Positions 57,864-64,000 of a stretch of 64,000 bases of DNA are shown here, piece after piece (the first letter of the stretch is position 1; each line of letters starts with the position of its first letter). The position numbers and the translations under genes are program-made. Below the pieces are notes generated by a model, which was not told where the DNA came from, made no database searches, and saw only the letters and a program-made list of their open reading frames with translations. This DNA is from Pseudomonadota bacterium (GTDB lineage: Bacteria; Pseudomonadota; Gammaproteobacteria; Xanthomonadales; Xanthomonadaceae). The stretch is from positions 62,001 to 126,000 of the forward strand of contig JAFEBY010000083.1 of assembly GCA_018242465.1 (NCBI GenBank), given 5' to 3'.

Positions 57864-59080
57864 GCCGCCAATGCCGCGCGTTTCGACAATACGCGATCGA
57901 TGCGGCCGAACACGTCGCGCAGCACGTCCGGCTGTGGCAACAAAGTGACGCGGAAATGGTTGCGATAGGGCACGTTGAAGCTCGAGCCCGGCACGATCAG
58001 CACGTCCTCGGTTTCCAACAATTCCAGCGCGAAGGCGTGGTCGTCGAAGCCGCGCGCGGCCGGGCCGACGACGGCCGGGAATCCGTAGAGCGCGCCCTGT
58101 GGCGCGACCAGCTGCAGGTGCGGACTGGCGGCGCAGCTTTCGATCAGCGCACGACGGGTTTCGTAGAGACGGCCACCGGGACTGCACAACGGCGAGATGG
58201 TGTCCTGGCCGTGGAGCGCGGCATCGATGGCGAATTGCCCAGGCACGTTGGCGCACAGGCGCAGCGCGCCGAGCAGGTCCATCGCGGCGTGGTAATCGCG
58301 CATCTTCTCGCGATCGCCCGACAGCACCGCCCAGCCAACGCGCCAGCCGCAGGCGCGATGCACCTTCGACAAGCCGCCGAACGATACGCAGGGCACGTCG
58401 CCGGCCAGCGGCGCCAGCGGCTGGAAGGTCGCACCGTCGTAGAGGATGTGATCGTAGATCTCGTCGGCCATCAGCAGCAGGCCGTGGCGTTCGGCGATCG
58501 CGACGATGCGTGCGACCAGTTCCGGCGGATAGTTGGCGCCGGTCGGGTTGTTGGGATTGATCAGCACAATCGCGCGGGTGCGCGACGACACCAGTTGCTC
58601 GATCTCGTCGGGATCGGGCAGGAAGCCGTTTTCCGGCAGGCACTGGTAATAGACCGGACGACCGTCGTTGAGGATGGTCGCGGCGCTCCACAGCGGATAG
58701 TCGGGCGAGGGCAGCAGCACTTCGTCGCCGGGATTGAGCAGGGCGCGCAGCGAGATGTCGATCAGTTCGCTGACGCCGTTGCCGATGAAGACGCGGTCGG
58801 GGCTGGCGCCCGGCGTGCCGCGGGTGACATGGTGCGCGGCGATGGCTTCGCGTGCCTCCGGCAGGCCCTGCTGGTGGGTATAGGGGTCGGTCTGGGCGAT
58901 ACGGCCGGCGATCGCCTGCTGCAGGTGTTCCGGCGCGCGGAAGCCGAAGGCACCGGGATTGCCGATATTGAGCTTGATCAGGCTGCGACCCTGCGACTCG
59001 AGGTCACGGGCGCGGCGGGCCAGTTCGCCGCGGATTTCATAGCGCACTTCCGAGAGGCGCTGGCGGGTGGAAAGCGACAT
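57860..59080 (-). CDS. PLP-dependent alanine/aspartate-type aminotransferase (AlaA-like)
   Basis: A 406-residue fold-type I aminotransferase, very likely making alanine from pyruvate and glutamate. It has LIKLNIGNPGAFGF at the N-terminus, DPYTHQQGLPEAREAIA, INPNNPTGANYPPEL, MADEIYDHILYDGATF, the PLP lysine in VSFGGLSKVHRACGWRVGW, and the carboxylate-binding Arg in FRVTLLPQPDVL. First gene of the aminotransferase-SGNH-methyltransferase operon. Repeat copy C lies 50 bases upstream of its start. Confidence 0.92.
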   Translation of the reverse strand: MSLSTRQRLSEVRYEIRGELARRARDLESQGRSLIKLNIGNPGAFGFRAPEHLQQAIAGRIAQTDPYTHQQGLPEAREAIAAHHVTRGTPGASPDRVFIGNGVSELIDISLRALLNPGDEVLLPSPDYPLWSAATILNDGRPVYYQCLPENGFLPDPDEIEQLVSSRTRAIVLINPNNPTGANYPPELVARIVAIAERHGLLLMADEIYDHILYDGATFQPLAPLAGDVPCVSFGGLSKVHRACGWRVGWAVLSGDREKMRDYHAAMDLLGALRLCANVPGQFAIDAALHGQDTISPLCSPGGRLYETRRALIESCAASPHLQLVAPQGALYGFPAVVGPAARGFDDHAFALELLETEDVLIVPGSSFNVPYRNHFRVTLLPQPDVLRDVFGRIDRVLSKRAALAA

Positions 59081-59129
59081 CTACACACACGATTGGGGGC
59101 ACGAATCCCAGCAGATTAGCGGAAATTTC

Positions 59130-59573
59130 CAAGGCACGCGCTGGCTTGGCGGGGATCAGTTCAAGCTTGCGCCGTCCGCACTGGTGTACCTCCGCTTCCT
59201 GCGAACAGCACGTCCATGTGCTGATCGCGGGCGCGCAGCATCCTGCCGCGCTTTGCGCTCCGATACACCAGTACGGACGACGCTGCCGGCGTTCTTGTCC
59301 GCCGCCGCGCGTGTTGTCATTTCTGAGAGAAGAGCGAAAAGCTCACCACCGGCGGGCCTGTGCGGTTCGTCCGTCTCGCCGACCATACGAGGCATGGGTG
59401 AGGAAGCGCCGCTCACGCGGCATGCCGCGTGGCGATCCCGAACGCACCGAGCGCAAGCGAGGGGCCGGTCCCGCGTAGCGGGGATTCACGGCGTGTCGGC
59501 GGCTGCAGATAACCGCAATAGGCGCATAGCCGGACGATAACGCCGGCCGCCCGCCAAGCCAGCGCGTGCCTTG
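59130..59573 (+). repeat. dispersed non-coding palindromic element, copy C, with perfect 24-bp terminal inverted repeats
   Basis: The 444-bp element begins CAAGGCACGCGCTGGCTTGG(CGGG) and ends with the exact reverse complement (59550-59573). Inside are a stem of 16 positions with one mismatch (59173-59188 with 59264-59279), the shared perfect 18-base palindrome centred on GCATGC (59414-59431) and a right half that aligns with copies A and B. It carries no transposase and no believable reading frame. It lies between divergent genes and its right end is 9 bases from a TAGAAT -10-like box of rsgA. No target-site duplication is obvious. Confidence 0.9.
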
Positions 59574-59581
59574 TAACGCCG

Positions 59582-59587
59582 TAGAAT
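59582..59587 (+). promoter_or_regulatory. candidate -10 box for rsgA beside repeat copy C
   Basis: TAGAAT lies 30 bases before the TTG start of rsgA. A -35 box at the normal distance would fall inside the right terminal repeat of copy C, so the element may contribute to this promoter. Confidence 0.4.
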
Positions 59588-59616
59588 CGCCCCATGGTCC
59601 CGACCCGCCACCACGC

Positions 59617-60696
59617 TTGAACTCCGCCACCGGCCTGCAGTCCATCGGCTGGCCGTTGCAGCCGGGCCCGGAGTGGCTGGACCTGCTGGCACGTCACCCC
59701 GAAGCGCGACCGGCGCGGGTGGTGGAGCAGCACCGCAGCGGCTATCGCCTGGTGGATGCCCCCGAAGCCGAGCCGTTTTCCGCGGAATCGCCGCCGGAAT
59801 GGCAGCGCAATCTCAAGGATCCATTGCAACGCGCCGGCGTCGGCGACTGGGTGCTGGTGGAGCGTGGACAGATCATCGCCTTGCTGCCGCGCCGGACCAC
59901 GTTGAAACGCGGCGCCGCCGGTGAGCATTACAAGCAGCAGCTGATCGCCGCCAACATTGATACGGCTTTCGTCGTCACCGGGCTCGATGCCGACTTCAAT
60001 CCACGCCGGATCGAGCGATACCTGGTGTTGGTGCAGGGGGGCGGTGTCGAAGCCGTGGTTGTGCTGACCAAGGCCGACAAGGGGGGCGATGTCGGGGCTG
60101 CGCTCGCGCAGCTGCAGGCGATCCGCGACGAGGGCGTTGCCGTGCATGCGGTGAATGCCAAGGATGCGGAATCGGTCGCCGCGTTGTCGCCGTGGCTGCA
60201 ATCGGGACGCAGCGTGGTACTGGTCGGGTCGAGCGGTGCCGGCAAATCGACCATCACCAATACCCTGCTCGGCATCGAACGGATGAAGACCGGCGAAGTG
60301 CGCACCAGCGATTCGCGTGGTCGCCACACCACCACGCATCGCGCGCTGTTGCCGCTGCCGTCGGGCGCCTGCCTGATCGATACGCCGGGCATGCGCGAAC
60401 TCAAGCCGACCGGCGAGGAGAAGCCCGATCGCTCGGTGTTCGCCGACATCGATGCGCTGGCCGAACACTGCCGCTTCCGCGACTGCAAGCATGAACGCGA
60501 GCCCGGTTGCACGGTGCGTGCGGCGATCGAAGCAGGCACGCTCGATCCCGGTCGCGTCGCCAACTGGCGCAAACTGATGGACGAAGTCGAGGCGGCGGCG
60601 GAGACGCTGGAAAGCCGCCAGTCGAAGAAGTCCGAGGAAAAACGCTCGACCCGCGCCCCCAACAAATGGCTGGACAAGAAGCGCGGCGGTCACTGA
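59617..60696 (+). CDS. rsgA: ribosome small subunit-dependent GTPase A
   Basis: Circularly permuted GTPase acting late in 30S maturation. An N-terminal OB fold (about residues 20-95) is followed by the permuted G motifs: VVVLTKADK (G4) before VLVGSSGAGKSTITN (G1) and CLIDTPGMREL (G3), then a zinc-binding tail HCRFRDCKHEREPGC. The TTG at 59617 (MNSATGLQSIGWPLQPGP) is chosen because a TAGAAT box lies 30 bases upstream. An in-frame GTG at 59566 falls inside the terminal repeat of copy C and before that promoter. Product 359 residues. Confidence 0.9.
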   Translation: MNSATGLQSIGWPLQPGPEWLDLLARHPEARPARVVEQHRSGYRLVDAPEAEPFSAESPPEWQRNLKDPLQRAGVGDWVLVERGQIIALLPRRTTLKRGAAGEHYKQQLIAANIDTAFVVTGLDADFNPRRIERYLVLVQGGGVEAVVVLTKADKGGDVGAALAQLQAIRDEGVAVHAVNAKDAESVAALSPWLQSGRSVVLVGSSGAGKSTITNTLLGIERMKTGEVRTSDSRGRHTTTHRALLPLPSGACLIDTPGMRELKPTGEEKPDRSVFADIDALAEHCRFRDCKHEREPGCTVRAAIEAGTLDPGRVANWRKLMDEVEAAAETLESRQSKKSEEKRSTRAPNKWLDKKRGGH

Positions 60697-60721
60697 TGTA
60701 GCCACAAGACAGGAACCTTGC

Positions 60722-61714
60722 GTGTCGAAGACAACACCATTCATCCGCGTCGCGATGTTCGTGCTGCTGGCATGCATCGCGAACATCGCCTCGGCGGCGG
60801 CGATTCGCGTCGAAGTGTTCGCACCGGGCGTGATCTCCGGTGGCGCACATGATTCGGCACCGGCGTTCGGTCCTTCCGGGAAGGTCGTCTATTTCGGGCG
60901 CAGCAGCCCGGCGCAATCGGTGATCCTCGTGTCGAGGCTGGGTAGCGACGGCAAGTGGTCGCAGCCGGACATCGCGCCGTTCTCGGGGCGCTGGCATGAC
61001 ATGGAACCGGCAATGTCACCGGATGGCCACTATCTGGTGTTCGTCTCCAATCGACCCGATCAAGGCGATGCACCGGAGGTCGAGGGCTATTTCAATGGCA
61101 GCAAGCAGATGGGCGGCCGCCTGTGGCGTGTCGATCGCGAGGGCGATGGCTGGAGCACGCCGCGCCTGTTGCCGGCGCAGGTCAATGTGTCGACGACGGT
61201 GTTCGCGCCGAGCGTTGCGCGCGATGGCAGCCTGTATTTCATGACGCCTGATGCGAAGAGCGGGAAATTTCGGCTGTTCCGGGCGCAGGCGATCGCGAAT
61301 GGGTATGCCGCTGCAGTCGCACTGCCCTTCAGCGATGGCAGCCAGACCGATGTCGATCCGGCGGTGGCACCCGACGAATCCTTCCTGGTCTTCGGATCCG
61401 GGCGCATTCCCGGGCGCAGCATTGACCTGTTCGTGGTGTTCCGCGACGGGAATGGCTGGGGCGCGCCGATTCCACTCGGCGATGACGTCAACTCGCCGGG
61501 GTCGGACGCCGAGCCGCGCCTGGCCCCGGATGGGCAGCACCTGTACTTCAGCAGCGAACGCACCGAACCTGTCGTGTATCCGCGCACGCGGCAACAGGCC
61601 GAACGCGACCTCGCGCGCATGAACGATTGGGACAACGGCAACTACAACATCTGGCAGGTGCCATTGCAGCCGCTGCTGGAGCGTGCGCGCCAACGGAAAT
61701 CGAATCGGCCATGA
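60722..61714 (+). CDS. exported TolB/PD40-type beta-propeller protein
   Basis: A 330-residue periplasmic protein. The signal peptide (MSKTTPFIRVAMFVLLACIANIASAA) starts at GTG 60722 after an AGGAAC ribosome site. The mature part has four or more blades with the PD40 pattern: SAPAFGPSGKVVYFGR, MEPAMSPDGHYLVFVSN, FAPSVARDGSLYFMT, VDPAVAPDESFLVFGSG and AEPRLAPDGQHLYFSSE. Such propellers bind proteins or peptidoglycan; no specific role can be assigned. It overlaps the following gene by 4 bases. Confidence 0.85.
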   Translation: MSKTTPFIRVAMFVLLACIANIASAAAIRVEVFAPGVISGGAHDSAPAFGPSGKVVYFGRSSPAQSVILVSRLGSDGKWSQPDIAPFSGRWHDMEPAMSPDGHYLVFVSNRPDQGDAPEVEGYFNGSKQMGGRLWRVDREGDGWSTPRLLPAQVNVSTTVFAPSVARDGSLYFMTPDAKSGKFRLFRAQAIANGYAAAVALPFSDGSQTDVDPAVAPDESFLVFGSGRIPGRSIDLFVVFRDGNGWGAPIPLGDDVNSPGSDAEPRLAPDGQHLYFSSERTEPVVYPRTRQQAERDLARMNDWDNGNYNIWQVPLQPLLERARQRKSNRP

Positions 61715-62976
61715 TCGCCCCCGACACTCCGGAGATCGCCCGCTACACCGCGCTCGATGCGCGGCTAGTGCAGGTCGCGAAGGAATTGCGACTGCTCAAC
61801 ATGGTGAGCTGGCCGGCCAGCCTGCAGCAGCCGTTCCTGGAGGCATGGGATGGCGGGAAGAAAACCAATCCGGTGGTCGAGTACCCCAAACACGACTTCA
61901 GCGATGCCCGCCGCGAGCTGGAAGCGATCGCCGGCGAGTCCGAATCCGGCCATCCGATCGGCGATTACCTGATCGAGAGTGCGCACAGTTGGTCGCTGGC
62001 GGCGGAACTGCTGGAAAACCTCGGCACCGCGCGCGTCAGCGAAATCTCGCAGCAGCTGTTCGGTCGTCCCGACGAACCGTTGCCCGGCGACGGCCCGAGC
62101 ACGCTGGAAGCCGCGCACCATTTCATCGGGATCGCGGGTGAACTCGATCGCGGGCTGCTGGCGCCGGCGGAAACGGTGCGAATTTCCGCCACCGCGCTCG
62201 CGTTGCAATTGCAAAACGACCTTGACGACTTCTTCGATGGCCGCGTCATCACCGTCGAACTCGATCCGCAACTGATCGCCAAGGCCGCCGCCGCAGCGAC
62301 CCGCATCCGCCTGCGCACCAGCGCAACCTTCAGCGACTACGACCGCGCGCAGCTGCTGCAGCACGAAGCTTTCGTCCATTCGCTGACCGCACTCAACGGC
62401 CGCGAGCAGCCGGTATTGAAGAGCCTCGAACTGTCGTCGCCACGCGTGACCGCCACCCAGGAAGGACTCGCCACCTTCGCCGAACAGATCACCGGCAGCA
62501 CCGACATCGAACGCATGAAGCGCGTCAGCCTGCGCATCGAAGCGGTGGCGATGGCGTTGGGCGGTGCCGATTTCGTCCAGGTCTTCCAGTACTTCCTCGA
62601 TGCCGGACAGGACCAGCAGGAAAGCTTCGCCTCGGCGCAGCGGGTGTTCCGCGGCGTGCCCACCACCGGCGGCATGGCCTTCACCAAGGACACCGTCTAC
62701 CTGCGCGGACTGGTCGCGGTCCATACCTTCTTCCGCTGGTCGCTGCGCCAGGACCGCCTGCAGCTATGCCGCCTGCTGTTCGCCGGCAAGATGACCCTGC
62801 AGGACATCCAGCGTTTCGAACCCCTGTTCACCGATGGCACCCTGGCGCCGCCGCGCTGGCTGCCGCGCTGGGTGGCCCGCGCCAATGGCCTGGCCGGGAT
62901 GCTGGCGTTTTCGCTGTTCGCCAATCGCATCCACCTCGACCAGATCGCCGATCGCTTCGATCTCGCCGATTTCTAG
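61711..62976 (+). CDS. DUF1704/MATCAP-like putative metalloprotease with QEGLA motif
   Basis: A 421-residue cytoplasmic protein usually annotated 'flavohemoglobin expression-modulating QEGLA motif protein'. It carries [16 protein letters not shown] with HExxxH at residues 218-223 and [12 protein letters not shown] (Glu251), the combination that in eukaryotic members of the same family (MATCAP tubulin tyrosine carboxypeptidases) binds zinc. No flavohemoglobin gene is nearby. A metal-dependent peptidase activity is inferred from the motif. The ATG overlaps the beta-propeller stop, so the two are coupled. Confidence 0.85.
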   Translation: MIAPDTPEIARYTALDARLVQVAKELRLLNMVSWPASLQQPFLEAWDGGKKTNPVVEYPKHDFSDARRELEAIAGESESGHPIGDYLIESAHSWSLAAELLENLGTARVSEISQQLFGRPDEPLPGDGPSTLEAAHHFIGIAGELDRGLLAPAETVRISATALALQLQNDLDDFFDGRVITVELDPQLIAKAAAAATRIRLRTSATFSDYDRAQLLQHEAFVHSLTALNGREQPVLKSLELSSPRVTATQEGLATFAEQITGSTDIERMKRVSLRIEAVAMALGGADFVQVFQYFLDAGQDQQESFASAQRVFRGVPTTGGMAFTKDTVYLRGLVAVHTFFRWSLRQDRLQLCRLLFAGKMTLQDIQRFEPLFTDGTLAPPRWLPRWVARANGLAGMLAFSLFANRIHLDQIADRFDLADF

Positions 62977-63020
62977 GCCCCGCGCTAGAATGGCAAGGAC
63001 ATACGACTGATCCCGAGACG

Positions 63021-64000
<980 letters not shown>

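Noticed and set aside
59413..60786. Minus-strand frame of 457 codons covering repeat copy C and rsgA
   Set aside because: It runs through a non-coding repeat and antisense to rsgA; the protein has no recognisable features.

Overview
The window looks like chromosomal core sequence from a high-GC gammaproteobacterium of the Xanthomonadaceae/Lysobacteraceae group. The basis is gene content and order recognised by eye: a divergent mepM-anmK/tyrS pair, dnaG-yqeY-rpsU next to tsaD-folB-folK, a PutA without a DNA-binding domain, a GTP/plant-type GshA, tandem DsbA proteins and tandem amidohydrolases. No rRNA, tRNA, phage, IS transposase or CRISPR array was found. Genes are very tightly packed, with many 4-bp ATGA/GTGA overlaps, and nearly all the sizeable non-coding DNA belongs to one dispersed repeat family.

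Layout. 1-10.9 kb: cell-envelope and central metabolism (anmK, an M23 peptidase, tyrS, a stand-alone TOPRIM protein, a MAPEG protein, a repeat-rich periplasmic protein, gpmI-envC-ctp, a rhomboid protease). 11-15.7 kb: a FadL-type porin and PutA. 15.9-24 kb: a complete aa3-type cytochrome c oxidase module (coxB-ctaD-orf47-ctaG-coxC, then surf1, an SCO-like protein, ctaA and ctaB for heme A), with a small DUF2909 gene on the other strand. 24-28.1 kb: a YeiH permease, dnaG, a GNAT, yqeY and rpsU on the minus strand. 28.2-32.1 kb: tsaD, folB, folK, a pteridine-reductase-like SDR and a mitochondrial-assembly-type methyltransferase. 32.5-39.7 kb: cca, a lytic transglycosylase, an EEP-family nuclease, three consecutive DsbA-like proteins and cytochrome c4. 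39.8-48.5 kb: engB, a periplasmic GH13 enzyme, gshA-frmA-fghA (glutathione synthesis next to glutathione-dependent formaldehyde removal) and ppc. 48.5-54.8 kb: a Dph6-like PP-loop enzyme with an apparent CTG start, DegV, two tandem amidohydrolases (one without metal ligands), AMP nucleosidase and DUF924. 54.8-64 kb: a three-domain glutaredoxin/A-type/rhodanese fusion, a NodB deacetylase, an aminotransferase-SGNH-methyltransferase operon, rsgA, a beta-propeller protein, a MATCAP-like (DUF1704) HExxxH protein and the start of maeB.

The most notable unexplained structure is a family of three non-coding elements of 412-444 bp (4303-4719, 32110-32521, 59130-59573). They have terminal inverted repeats, perfect over 24 bp in the last copy, a shared internal palindrome, and internal stems whose sequences differ between copies while pairing is kept. 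Two copies almost exactly fill convergent intergenic gaps; the third lies in a divergent promoter region in front of rsgA.
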